Shown piece by piece: positions 10,646-22,602 of a DNA stretch of 64,000 nt. Source of the stretch: Toxonevra muliebris. Taxonomy: Eukaryota; Arthropoda; Insecta; Diptera; Pallopteridae. The stretch covers positions 66,228,079-66,292,078 of the forward strand of contig OY829327.1 of NCBI GenBank assembly GCA_963691655.1, in the 5' to 3' direction. A model generated the notes under the pieces. It was not told the origin of the DNA. It ran no database searches and saw nothing but the letters and a program-made list of their open reading frames with translations. The translations under genes were made by a program, and so were the position numbers. Position 1 is the first letter of the stretch; every line of letters begins with the position of its first letter.

Positions 10646-12794
10646 ATTACTAAATAATTACTTTTATAATTTTTTTGTGAGCGCTGAAATAATATATTGG
10701 AGTCGAACATTTTCAAATTGAATCACAGTATCTGGTAGTGGTTCGAAGTGGGTTATTGCTTCTCCACCTTGAAATAACCTTTGATTCTGCAAAAAGCAAA
10801 AATTGTTGCACAGAGAAAGGAAAACGAAAAAAACAAGGAGTCTGATTATCCTTTAGCTGAAATAAATTTGCAGTTAGTTAAGTGAGCTCTGAAAAAAGCA
10901 ACAACAAAAGGCAAGAAATTCCAAAAGCGCAAAAGACTCATAAAATATTCCAAGCAAATAAACAAGCATGGAAAGGAAGTAAGAAAGGAAGAAGTGGTGA
11001 GTAAAAAAAATGCCGAAGCGTTAAACTGCACACACAGAGGCGACAGAGTTTTGTGTGTGTGTGTGTGGCAAAGTCATAAATTTAAAACATTCCAAATGGA
11101 AAGAACTGATTTGAAATAACAAAGCATAATCGTACAAATCGGAGGGGGAGGGCGGGGGGGGGGGGTAACAATTGCGACTCGACGACGCAGATTTCATTTA
11201 GAGAAGAATGTTTGTGAAAGGAAAGTCAATGCTCCTTTAAGTTTGATAATTTGTGCTGCCTGGAGCAAAGGATATTTCGCTTAGCTATGTATTTAGCATC
11301 CTATAAGCATATGATGACAACAGACGGACGAGCATTATTATCGCCGTCCGGTCATTATCATTGGACGGACGGCATTGATGATTGGCGTCGCATTGTGAGA
11401 GTGACACCGTTGAACGCTTTATAGTTTTACAGCAGCATATATGCATGAACTAAGCGAATGTGAGTAGATATTCGCACTTCAAACTGCCGACCATGAAATT
11501 CGAGAAAATAAAAAAAAAAGTTTGTGTACTTTAATCAAATTAGAAATATACTTGCATATATATAAAAAAAACCTTAGGCTAAACCAAACATCGTGGAACT
11601 GATATAAAATTTATGTCTCAATTGTTCTTGCCTGATCAATTCAGTTGCTCAGTTGCTGCTCTTTCATATGACCTGAATAGCTGCAGAGAGAATATCGGCA
11701 GCATGCAAAGAAATAAAAAACAACACAACAACAACAACAACAAAAACCGAATGAGTATCTATTTTAACGATTAAACCAAAACAAATTGCAATTTTGCAGC
11801 TTAAAGCATTCAGCATTTCCTCAACAAATACAATGCGGGAAAAGCATTGGAAATACTCACAAGACAAAAAAGCATTGCCATGCATTTTGGTTATTGTCTT
11901 TAAAGTATGAATCAGTCAGTCAGCCAGCAAGCCATCTAGTCAGTTGGCGGACAGACATTCTGTCAGTCACCTTTCAAATGTGGCATTGCAGTGCTTAGAA
12001 ATGGCAAATATTCACACACAGGCACTCAGCCTCTCAGGCACACAGTCAGTCAAGTAATTCATGCACATGCGCTCGTGCTCGCACTACAGCACTTCTTCCA
12101 TTTGCAACATCATCGTCATCGCCATCGCCATCATCAGCATCATCATCACAACTCCAACAGCTACAAAAATAATCCACAACATAAATTTGGGCATTGTCGT
12201 TATTGTTGTTGTTGTTGAGGCTGCGTTTGCGCGGCGCATTGCACATTGAAGTGTTTATTCTGCAGGCAATGGCAATACAATTTTATATCTTTGCTACCCA
12301 TTTTTCTCCACGTTTCATGGGGGGAAATCAGTTAAATTACTGTTGCTGTAGTTTCTTCTGTCCTTCTTCTTCGATTCTATTTTCTATAAAAGTTTTTCGA
12401 AACGTAATAAAAATTTATCTGATTGTGAGATGAGCGCTTGCTTCAACAGCAACTTCAACACATTAGTGTTGAAATTCTCATTGGACGGGATTGTAAATTT
12501 TGCATTGTCCGTTATTAGGGGCAAGTTATGGGAGTTAGCTGTTATTTTAATATGTGTTGTAACTCTTTCTTTTTCTCAAACTAGCGAGAATCTATTAAAA
12601 ATGTAAAAGATAAGAAAAAAACTTTAGCATAACGAAAATAGCGTGAAATGAATAACTAAATGAAAGTTCTCTTTGAAAATTGTAATGAGGAAAAAGTCTC
12701 AGATTTTAGCTTTAGATAGGAGTTTTTTCGGATTCAATATAAAACTGTAAGTCACAACGAATAATGCGTGTGTTTTAGTTTTAATTGCAAGGCT
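10646..12794. repeat. Intron segment with GT, G and trinucleotide repeats
   Basis: A GT repeat at 11053-11067, a run of 12 G at 11155-11166, CAACAA at 11726-11742, a CATCATCGTCATCGCCATC block at 12106-12150, and TTGTTGTTGTTG at 12204-12217. No gene seen. Several overlapping short frames on both strands arise from these repeats. Confidence 0.55.
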
Positions 12795-13280
12795 TTAACC
12801 CTTTCGGGACCGTAGGAAACCAGAAGAAATAGTGCAAAACTGAATTTTTGATCGAAACATACATTTTGCGCTTCTGAATGCCTGAACTTCCATGGGTCCC
12901 TGTTGATCCATTAGCTTTTAAAGAGATTTTTTTACGCATTTTTTCTGTGCATTTTAATTAGATATTTTTTTAAAGATAGACAAAGTAACCTAGTATTAGT
13001 TTTCTACTTAACCCTTTCTTGAGTGTAAGGAAACTAGAACAAATAGAGCAAACCCGAGTCTAGATCCGCATTGTCATTGTAAAAAAGTTTTTAAAAATTT
13101 ACCATTGCAGATCTTAGGGTCACCGGTGACCCGTAGCAAAACTTGTATTTACAAAAAGTAAACAAAATTTTAAAAATATGGGAAATTATGTTTGAGTAAA
13201 TAGTTTTATCCACAACATATTAAAAATTTGGTATATTTCGACAAATGACACCGGTGTCACCATGGTACCGAAAGGTTTAA
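12795..13280. mobile_element. piggyBac-like MITE (TTAA boundary), with internal repeat of its own left end
   Basis: Left boundary TTAA (12795-12798) plus CCCTTTCGGGACC; reversed right boundary TTAA (13277-13280) plus ACCTTTCGGTACC. TTAA duplication with short inverted repeats is the hallmark of piggyBac-like elements. A second left-end-like segment (TTAACCCTTTCTTGAGTG at about 13009) repeats the first for about 45 bp, so either the element duplicated internally or one copy inserted in another. No transposase. Confidence 0.7.
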
Positions 13281-13318
13281 CAAAGAAATACAATATTTTA
13301 TTTATTATGCTGTTTCGG

Positions 13319-13338
13319 TAAGTAAGTAAGTAAGTAAG
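13319..13338 (+). repeat. GTAA tandem repeat
   Basis: A GTAA microsatellite of about five units. Confidence 0.85.
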
Positions 13339-14089
13339 CATATTCCAGAGCGAAACACTCAGGCATCGGTCACACTAGCGGCCACCGAAACAAGTATTAG
13401 CGGTCATCACCTTATCTTCAACAACTTTCAAAGCTCTTGCGGTACCTTTCAAGTTATAGGTGAAGCTCTCAGCTGCGAAGGTGTTCTAGGTAAGCTGTTG
13501 GAGCTACGCAGGTTTGCGAAAAATACAAGAAGAACAACTTGGCAAAGAAACCAAGATATTAACGCGATTTCAGTGCAGGAATCATTTGCAAAAAATTATA
13601 CCCAGGCGTACTAATTTCAAATCGATAGCATTGAGTTGAAAGATGTGCAGTCATTCTATTATTCCGGTATGGCATTATTCCGGTCAATATTATATATAAT
13701 ATAGGGCCTTCAAGTTTCCTTGACCGGCGTTTACGTAGAATACTACAAAATCTAGTTGCACTTGAGATACGAAGAAGGAAGTTACTACGATCAGACAGAA
13801 ATCTTCAAAGCAGCTGAAGGAGAGGGATGTTAGCGAATATCTGGATACGACGCTGCGAAACTCGACCTGCGGTTTCAATGGATCTTAGCTGGAGAGAAGC
13901 CAAAATGGGTACGGTTCGTTGTATATTTGATGCAATTGTAAATATATCAGGCAGCAGCAAAAGCAACGTATCATAAAAATTCACTAAATTTTTTATTAAC
14001 ACTGTGAATTCACAGTTACGATAAAATTCAATCAAAAAATTAATTTAAAAAAAAAAACTAATTAATGCGGTCCGAAAAATTCCAAGTGT
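13339..14089. other. GC-richer intron patch of unknown origin
   Basis: Positions 13350-13550 and 13700-13920 are more GC-balanced and have partly open frames on both strands. I do not recognise a protein. The texture fits an old coding transposon fragment but no family motif is visible. Confidence 0.35.
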
Positions 14090-15600
14090 GCTGATGATAA
14101 AATGTTGCAGTCATACATTAAAAACATTTAACATTTGCAGTTTTTTTTTTTTTGCTCATAGTGACGCATATTGTGGTACATGTGCGACAGCAACATTGCA
14201 CGCGGATACAAATTACATTAACGTGTTAACAACATTACAAATTGTAGTGGCAACACCTTTCATTGCAACGGACTGCTGCAATTATGATGTGGCAAAAAAT
14301 GCGCACAGCAGAAATTATTTTCATTTCTTTTCTAGTAAAAGCAAAATACAACGAAAACAAAATTATTACAGATCAATCAAGTGCATTAAAACGCACGACA
14401 TACATAAGCATCAAATTGCAATTGCAACATGCTGCTGTTGATGTTGCTGTTGCTGCAGCGGCTATTACTGCTGGCCCACAAGCGAACATTTATGTGCAAC
14501 AACAAAACACTCTGGTACATATTGGGATATTGATAGTTTCGTGCTGAAAAGTGCTTTCAAAGTGGCAATTTCCAGCACCACATGCGAAACGAACGAACGA
14601 ACGAGCGAAACACTCAACGAGCACAGTGGGTCATCATCTCTCTTGGTTACAATTTACAAGCTTACAACCATACTAATAACATAAGCAAGGGGGGGGGGGG
14701 GATGTATGAGGGAGGAGCCGATCGGACTAAAAAGCGCAGGGGTGTTTTATTTGTTGTTGGTTGTTGTGGCATGCATCCATTTTCCATTTTCATTTTGTTA
14801 CTGCACATTTTTTACTTTCAACACTTTTGCATTGCACTCGTACTTTTATGCTGTATCATGTTGATGTTTTTGTGTATTTTGTTGCTGCTTAAATTTCATC
14901 TCATTCACGCGTACTGCAACCTAACCTAACTGCAACAGGTAACCGCAACGTAATTGCTGCATGCAATCACAAAAATACTACAAAAACAACAAAGTGCTAG
15001 TGTTGCAGTTCAGCGTGCAATAGCAATTGCTGTTATTGCTTCTGCTGCTGCATGAACTTCCCAGCAGCATTAGTTCGAATTGCGAGGAAATGTTGTTTTT
15101 CAAATGCAACAGCAACAACAACAACAAAACAACAGCAACAAATATGCATCTTCCATTAAAATTGGTTTTTCATTTATTTTATACTCTGCTGTTTACTGTT
15201 CTGTTGTTGTATTTATGCTGTTGTTACTATTTGCTGCAATTGAGGAAATCACGGTTTATTTCTCAGGGAAGCAGCCAGAAAGAGACGAGGAGCAACTACA
15301 TCAGCCATAAGCAAAACAATAGGCGCGAAAATATCACATTTCAATCACGAGGCAAATGCTGCAAGTAATAAAAAGCGCGAGCGAGTGAGTGAGTGTCCGA
15401 TTTGCAATCGCTTGCAAATACAACAATTTCGAATAACAACAGCGATCATCAGCGATGGTGGCAGGCAACAGGCGAGCGCATGCGCCACGAAAACAACAAC
15501 AGCAAAACAATTTCGAAATTTATTGTAGCAAATCCAACAACAATGTATGATGTATGTTAAAGTAACGGTGCTTATTGTGGTCAAATGATCATCGCCGTTA
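14090..15600. repeat. CAA/CAG/TTG-rich intron block
   Basis: Dense CAACAA, CAGCAACAA and TTGTTGTTG tracts (for example 15100-15140), a run of 12 G at 14690-14701 and CGAA tandem units at 14588-14604. Short frames on both strands are repeat-derived. Such blocks are typical of dipteran introns and 5' leaders. Confidence 0.55.
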
Positions 15601-15869
15601 TGGCCCATCATCATACCCCAATGCTATTCTCGTAGTCTACTAAATATAAAATGCGCCCGTAAATTCAAACATACATCGGAATTACCGACGACTAATCATC
15701 TCAAGTCACTTGTCCTAGCGTTTACAACAACATTTGATGGCAGTGTTTATTTTATGGCGTAGACATCATTTAAGAAGGGGTCTTATAATGTTCAACCTTA
15801 ACACTAAGAGAGAATTCAAATTTTCATTAGGGATGGAAGTTTAAAGAGAAATCACATTAGCCGAATCCG

Positions 15870-15990
15870 AACGGCGAACTCTTGCCAGCCAAGAGGTGGT
15901 GCCGTGTAGAAAAATTTTTACTTTTTATTTTTGATTTTTTGAGCGTGCCGAGATATGAACCCGGGCACCTCTGCCTACTAGTCCAACACA
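15870..15990 (-). mobile_element. SINE family B (tRNA-derived), minus-strand copy
   Basis: Reversed, it has a B box-like GCCCGGGTTCATATCTCGG (around 15950-15968), an AT-rich middle, and the shared CACCACCTCTTGGCTGGC segment. It continues into CGCCGTTCGGATTCGGC, which resembles the 3' tail of SINE family A (CCGTTCGGAATCGGCG). The two families may share a tail. Confidence 0.65.
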
Positions 15991-16861
15991 CTTTAAAAAC
16001 TAAAAATCTTTAACTTCATTTCGAAGTTGGTTTGCTTGTGTTATTTTACTATTAATTCATTTTTATATTAAATTTAACATATTTTAATGTTTATGTCTTT
16101 TATTTCAAACATCTTTCCTGGCGATATGGAAAAAGTTTACTAGTGTGAAATTACATTTGTGTGAATGCCAAAGTTTTATATTTGTTGATGATTGAATCAA
16201 AGTTTTTTTTTTGCTAGTAACCCTTGTTTAATTTAAAGTCATTGGATCAATGCTTTTCATGTATCCCAAGCTGAGCAGAGTTGGGCTTTCAGATATACTG
16301 ACGATTTAATTGATGTCTGCGGCTTTTTTAGTATCTCAGAAACCAAACTAGATTTTGCACTTAAATTAAGAAATCATTAAAAAAAACTAAAATGAGTCCC
16401 ATCTGCACTCGTCACATTATGTGATAACATACTTTACACATTGTTGCTTACTTCATTATAAAAGTTTTCGTTTTTATGTTCCAAAAGGTGCAACCATGGG
16501 TTTTTTTTTAATTCTTCATTTTCTCTTTTCAATGCGCTTTCTTCGCTGTTTGCACGTCTGCAACTCTTAATGTTGATATTATTTTACAATTACAATTAGG
16601 AAAGAATAAACTGTAAATTTTGCAATAAAATAATACAATAAATAAAAACCATTTTTGATATATTCCACTATTCCATTGTAAGTTTATTCCACAACCGTTT
16701 TTGATATGGAAATTCTGTGTTGCATACTTTTGGGCTCAAAATAATATATATAATAAACTACACACTTATAAAGTCCCACATACTATGAAATCTCACCCGA
16801 CACCGACGTGACATTTGACTTTCCTTCAGCATAAATAAAAGCAACGAGAGAAAAAACTTTT
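15991..16861. other. AT-rich intron DNA
   Basis: No exon or element with definable ends was recognised. Confidence 0.5.
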
Positions 16862-17413
16862 TTAAGGGGTTATATACGTTTTCATGAGTCAAAAAATCGA
16901 AAAATTGTTTATGACTTATTTCGAACAAACATCCTTCCAAGAGTTTATGTTCAAAATTTCAAGTCAATCCGAGCAGTAGATCGTAAGTAGCAACTTGATT
17001 TGTAGCGCGCTACTTGAAAGATTATGTTTTCATGTGTAGCATTTGTCTTAACTAGTAATTTTTTTTAAATTCATTTTTGAGACTCAAAAAATCTACTTTT
17101 TTCAAAATTTTTCGTTCAAGTACTCGGCGCTGTAGTACACAACTGTAAATTTTTTGTCTTTTTGATTACAGTTGAGTTTTTGGCACTCAATCGTGATCAC
17201 CGCCAGACTCTGCAGAAAAACCGCGCATCAGGGCAAAAGCTACAACTTCCACATTTTCAATATTTTTTCATATCCGACCACTCTTTTTTTTCGTAAGTAT
17301 ATGTACTATGTTTACCTGTTATGCTAGTTTCAAATAAATTGTTTCAAATAGTCGACAAAAAAATCACAAATATGCCCTAAGTTTCCCGTACCAAAACTTA
17401 TATAACCCCTTAA
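16862..17413. mobile_element. TTAA-bounded MITE, GGGGTTATATA family (552 bp)
   Basis: The left boundary is TTAA (16862-16865) followed by GGGGTTATATACGTTTT. The reversed right boundary is TTAA (17410-17413) followed by GGGGTTATATAAGTTTT. The same termini bound 42526-43646. Either TTAA is the target duplication (piggyBac-like) or it belongs to the inverted repeat. No coding capacity; poly(T/A) stretches in the interior. Confidence 0.75.
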
Positions 17414-19110
17414 TCTGTGTTATATATAATAACGGGAATTTAAATTAAAAATTTGCCAAATTTTGTTTGTCTAGGAGTAGAATTCGGGTTATTATAGATA
17501 GAGCAAGATAATTGTTTGAAAAGGCATAGTACATCTCATCTCCTTAATCTATAAGCAATGTCAGTACAGCTAGATTCCTGAAGGATCCGTTTGTTATCAC
17601 TTAAAGTGAAATTGTAATTTTTAGAATGTATTAAACAGAAAAGAAACCATGTCGATGCAAGTTCCAAAAATTAAAACAATTGAATGGGTGTAAGTCTAAA
17701 GGATCTAATTGCCAATTTGTTTTTTTTTTTGAGATGTTAAATTTTTTCGAACATATTTGTTAAGCCTAATATGATTGTAAAGGGTTTTATGTCTTATTTT
17801 CTTAAAAAAACAAAAATACGAGAATATTTGTTGGGGTCTATATCCAGTACTAATTACACACATTTATTCACATTTTTCGTTATATTCCCGTTCAATGTTT
17901 TTGTGTTGCTTAATCCATAAATTATAGATGCGAACGTTAATATTTTATTATGTGTATTACATTTTTCTTGTATATTGTAAGCTAATCAAAATGCTTTTGC
18001 AAAACGCATTAAACGAATCGTTTATAGTTGTGGGCAAAACTTTCACTGAAAAGTTATAGTACGGAGCTGTTGAAAGCTCATAAGTGATTTTAATTTTTGT
18101 GTGTTTTGCTTGTTTCATTAGCTTTTTCTATCTAAAAGAGGATGGTAATGAATGACTTATATTTAGTACTAGCTAACAAGCATTTGTAATGCCAAAAAAT
18201 TTTAAAATGAATTTATAAGATATCATAATTTTAGATGAATTTTCAAACAATTGTTTTGCATACTCGTTGATGTACAAATTGTGGATAAAAGAATATAAAA
18301 TAATTTGTAAAATTATTAATTTTTGATTTTAAAGAAATTGTAGCAGCATACATACTATAGAGACAATTAAAAAACTATTTGTTTTTCTCTTTTCATCACT
18401 TAAAAAAAAATGAAACAGATAAAAATCGTTTGAAAGATAATTCTAAACTTTTGATATGAAATTTACAAACAAAATACGATGGATTCAAATAAAAAAAAGA
18501 AAGAATTAATTTGAACGTGATGAAGTGACAAGCGTGCGCGATCCACAAGTACTTGATAAATACAATGCATACAAACAAACCAACATTGAAATGTGCCTAT
18601 ATATGCGAGTGTATATCAAGTTATCAATATAAGTAGCTACAAATATTTTACGTCAATATAGCGTCAATAACAAAAACGTAGTTCATTCAGAAGTATTTCA
18701 TAATGAGGTAAAACAACAAAGCAAAAACCAGAAAAGCAAAACAGCACGTTGTTTTAGCAAAAATAGAAAAGCAACGATAAGAAGCAAAAAATAAAATAAA
18801 TAAACGAAGGTAAATACATACGTTAATGAGTTATTTCCGTTAGTACGTATTCGTTTGCTCTTCGCATGTGCCATTTTTTATCAAAACTTTGATAAGAAGA
18901 AACAAAGGTAACGAAAAAGCAAAAATGAAAAGATTATGCACTACAACTCGCAATTGTCATCAAATGTGGTAAATAGGAAATGTATTATAAAATAAACGCT
19001 AACAAACAACTAAACAATATGGCCAAAGAGCGGATGTTGCAATTGTGTTTGATTCTGTTTAGTTTGTTGATTTTTTAAGTATTTGCGGAAGTTAAGATTT
19101 TATTTATTTC
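17414..19110. other. AT-rich intron DNA
   Basis: No exon, RNA gene or bounded element recognised. Runs of A and T are common. Confidence 0.5.
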
Positions 19111-19357
19111 ATTAAATGATAAGGCTCTCGCATCAAATTTTTCAATATCGAGTTTTTGATAGATTATGATAAAGCGTGCCCACTTTCACCAGTGCCAAAA
19201 ATTTGAGAGACCAGCACCGAAAACTTACGATCTTTTCTTTTAGTTTAAATTAAAAATTCTCGAAGCAGTACTCTAAATAACGAAATGTTTTTTGCTTCTT
19301 CTATAATAGTTGAAAAATGCGTGTTAGGGCCTTAGCAAATTAAGGCAGCGTTATATA
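19111..19357. mobile_element. MITE-like element, family M1 (copy 2, inverted relative to copy 1)
   Basis: The reverse complement aligns with 2785-3033 along its whole length. The right end contains GTTAGGGCCTTAGCAAATTA followed by AGGCAGCG, the reverse of copy 1's left end. The opposite end is more eroded (AAGGCTCTCGC). It is non-coding. Confidence 0.7.
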
Positions 19358-19489
19358 CTATCATGCATATGAAATAAGAGAATTATTTGTTCTTTTGTTG
19401 TTTTTTATTAACCAGCAACTTCACTTGTTATTTGTAACGTGTAAATATTGATTTAACCCAATTTATGTCAATCTCATTGCTACACACTA

Positions 19490-19861
19490 GTGATGTAACG
19501 GATGTCTGCATTCACTACATGCGAAACATTAGCATTCGTATTCTCATTCGTATTTATTTTCGCGAATGTGTAACAAATTTTTGAACTGTGAACTGCGTTC
19601 ACATACAATTTCTAATAGTGTTTGTGAAAATTTTTGCGCAGTTTTTTTAAACAAGTTTGTTCGACTTCTACAAACAAAGCGAAAAAAGCAGCAGAACCAT
19701 CAGGCTGATAAAAAATTGCCATGCTGTCTTTCGGAACCGGCGTTAAACTGTAGGTGTTAATACATTAAAGATGTAAATTTGTTTTTAATTCTTTTTTGCA
19801 TTCGCATTCGCATGCACTTTTGACATTCGTATCCGCTAAATTGACATCCGTTACATCACTA
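19490..19861. mobile_element. hAT-like MITE with perfect 19-bp terminal inverted repeats
   Basis: Both ends read TAGTGATGTAACGGATGTC inwards (19490-19508 and, reversed, 19861-19843). The flanks CTACACAC (19482-19489) and CTACATGT (19862-19869) agree at 5 of 8 sites and the three differences are all transitions, as expected of an aged 8-bp duplication. The interior carries repeated GCATTCG/CATTCGTAT motifs near both ends, like the subterminal repeats hAT transposases bind. A SINE family A tail is nested or captured at about 19694-19752. Confidence 0.8.
19694..19752 (+). mobile_element. SINE family A, 3' tail fragment inside a hAT-like MITE
   Basis: GATAAAAAATTGCC, TTTCGGAACCGGCG and TTAAACTGTAGG match the tail of the full copy at 42176-42482 in the same order. 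The 5' part is absent. Confidence 0.7.
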
Positions 19862-22531
19862 CTACATGTACACGAATATGAAATGATTTTCAGAAAATTG
19901 GCAAGAAGTCCATATGGAAATGTATGCAAATATAGAATTTATTGAATAAATACAATTTATTTATATAGAATTGAGGTTGGCATAATTTTGGAATTATATT
20001 TAGTTATTTTCAATGGTTTTATTTATCTTTTAGAAATCTTTTGTATTTCGGGATAGCCCCCTTGTCATAAACATCATCGTCTGAAAATTGAAAAAAAGCC
20101 CATGGGAACATGTACTTTATTATTGGTTATTAAGGACACATAGGACATGTAAGCAGGAAACATTGGTGCATTATGGTAAGAATTTGGCATGCGAGATTGA
20201 ACAGAGAAAGAACAACTGTAGAATTGGAATTTGCACATCAACTGGTTCCGAAAACCAATAAAAATATTTTGTAGTTCATAATAATTTAATGAATTCAAAA
20301 GAGAAATATTAAAATTTTTCCAAAGAAATAAATTATAATAAATTCATATTTCATGATAACCTAAATTAACTTTTAAATATTTTTAATAGTAAAGTGTGAA
20401 ATAGACACAGAAAGTTATATGTGACAGACACACAGTAACACGCGTGCCACAAGTTGTTCTTCATTTTGTTGTTACTGTCGCTGCTTCCGCTGTTAAGCTT
20501 TTACTACATACCTACTATCGGAGACTATCACACAGTGCGTGAGTCAATATTGTTGTTGTCGGTATTTTTTTCGCTCTGCTATTTTTATTTTTGCTAATTT
20601 TGTACAAAATTTAAAAAATGGAAAAAAGCAACAACAACAACAATAAAATTATACACGCCTTGTAAATTGTTGCCTTTTAAGTTCTTATGCCCTAATGTAT
20701 GTACACACATACTTGCACATATTTAGGTATGTATGTGTTTCTTGTTGACCTGGTTTTGTTTCTACTTTGTGAATTAAGCAATCGAGCACAAACGGGAGAA
20801 GGAGGAACGGGAGAAGGAGGAACAGTAGGAGGACGAAGAGGAGGGTGTGTGAAGAATCCGTATTTGATGTTGTTGTTGTTGCTGTTAGTGATGATGACCG
20901 TGTGACACAAATTTTTATTTTGCAAATACGCACAACTTCAGTGTTAATTTTGGCAATTTACATTTTTTTAATGTGGTTTTTTTGTTTTGTTTTTTTTTTT
21001 TTTTATTAATGGCAAAAAATGGAAGCTTCGCTTTTACGCGCTGAAAACGTAAACAAATAATAAACTGTGGTATTTGGTGATATTGCCAAAATGGCGGAAT
21101 TTAACGCAGGCGGAAGCGAACTTGACTATAAAATAAACAAATAAACAAAGTTCGAAAGTGAGTTTGGCTTTTTTCTCTTTCTTGTTTTTCATATTTTGTT
21201 TTTGTGTTTTTGATCTCGTTCAAATGGAAGTTTTGCGTATCTATTCGTAATAATTGTTTCGTTGGCGTTTTAGCTTATTTTGTAACTGTAAAGATACTTT
21301 GTACTGTGAGTTGACTTTAGCGCGTGTTTGGAGAGAGACGGCAATACATACGCGTGTGCACTCAGCTATCTATTTATGTAGGTATGCACGGTTGAAGGAA
21401 TGTACTCATACGTACGCAATATCAAAGCGTTACGAAGCAATTTGAAGTGTTTTTTGGTTTTATTTTTTTTTTGCTTTTGCGTTTTCGCGTTTTGGTGTTG
21501 AAATGTATATAAAGATGTATGTATGTATGTATCTCTATACGAAAAAACTCGTCGTTGTTATTGTTTGCCCGATAAGATACAAGGTGGCAAAAACACATCT
21601 ACATATACCATACACATATATTTTTAGGTTGTTGTGCTATTTTGTTGTTGTTGTGGCTGCTAATACACGCACATTTATTTCAAGTTTTATTTAGTTAATT
21701 TTTTTCGCGGCGACTTTTTGACTACGCAATTTGTTGTTTTGATTATAAGTAGTTTTTATTGCTGTTGGGGGGTGTTTTTTTTTTTTTTTTTGGGAAGGTA
21801 TTATATATAGCACGTGCCCCAATTTTTCGCTGTTGATTTTCACATTTGCTTCTTTTTGCAGATACTGTTGTTGTTGGATTAGTAAAATTACTTGGAAGTG
21901 GGTTTTTACTTCATCGAAAGTGTAAATAGTTGATTGAAGGCTTCTAATTTGTTTCCATTTCGTAGAAACAATTTAGATATTTGAAATCTTACTTACTCTA
22001 GAGCGCGTGTATTGTTAAAGAGATTAATATTAATTATACCGCGGCCTGTAAAATCTACTGTACGCCTCTCTTCACTATCTAGTCTTTGAGTTTTGATGGC
22101 TGGCAATGGCAAAACTCCAAGAATGAAACCTCAAAGGTTTAAACTAGTTTTTATGTCTAAATATTATATAAATATATTTTTAAAAAATGTTTTTTCGTGA
22201 TATGGCGTCACTACTATTATTTTGACCTTAATTGTAAAAGTTACAAAAATGCCGTTATAACCTATAAAATCTGCAGCAGAATAACACTAACCTTCCTAAC
22301 TAATATTATGAATTGATTACTCAAATTAGAATTTGTTACGCTGAGATAAAGTCACTTGAGTTTTAAGCGGGCAAGTTTTTGTAATTTACATTTTGAATGT
22401 GATATGGGGATCATAGTTTAGAACAGTATTAGCCACATGCAAAAATGTTCTCTCGTTTTCCACCATGTAAGCGACTATACTGCCCACTAAAGTGGTCCCA
22501 AAAATCCAAAATTTTCGGGATTCGTATGTAT
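19862..22531. repeat. Intron DNA with simple repeats
   Basis: Includes a purine-rich tandem repeat at 20794-20824 (two 15-bp GGGAGAAGGAGGAAC units), TTGTTGTTG tracts, a T run at 20992-21004 and ATGTATGTATGT at 21515-21531. No exon recognised. Confidence 0.5.
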
Positions 22532-22602
22532 CTACACAAACTTATTGAAATTCAAATTTTTATTGAATTGAATTTTTATTGAATTCCAATAAGTTTGTGT
22601 AG
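22532..22602. repeat. 71-nt inverted repeat / potential hairpin
   Basis: CTACACAAACTTATTG is followed, after an AT-rich loop, by its exact complement CAATAAGTTTGTGTAG apart from one C/A offset next to the loop. The stem continues through AATTCAA/TTGAATT, giving about 23 pairs with one mismatch. It resembles a foldback element core or a pre-miRNA-sized hairpin. Expression cannot be judged. Confidence 0.6.

Noticed and set aside
14088..14441. 117-codon plus-strand open frame, with others overlapping to 15368
   Set aside because: Built from CAA/TTG repeats and open in several frames at once, as expected of simple-sequence DNA.
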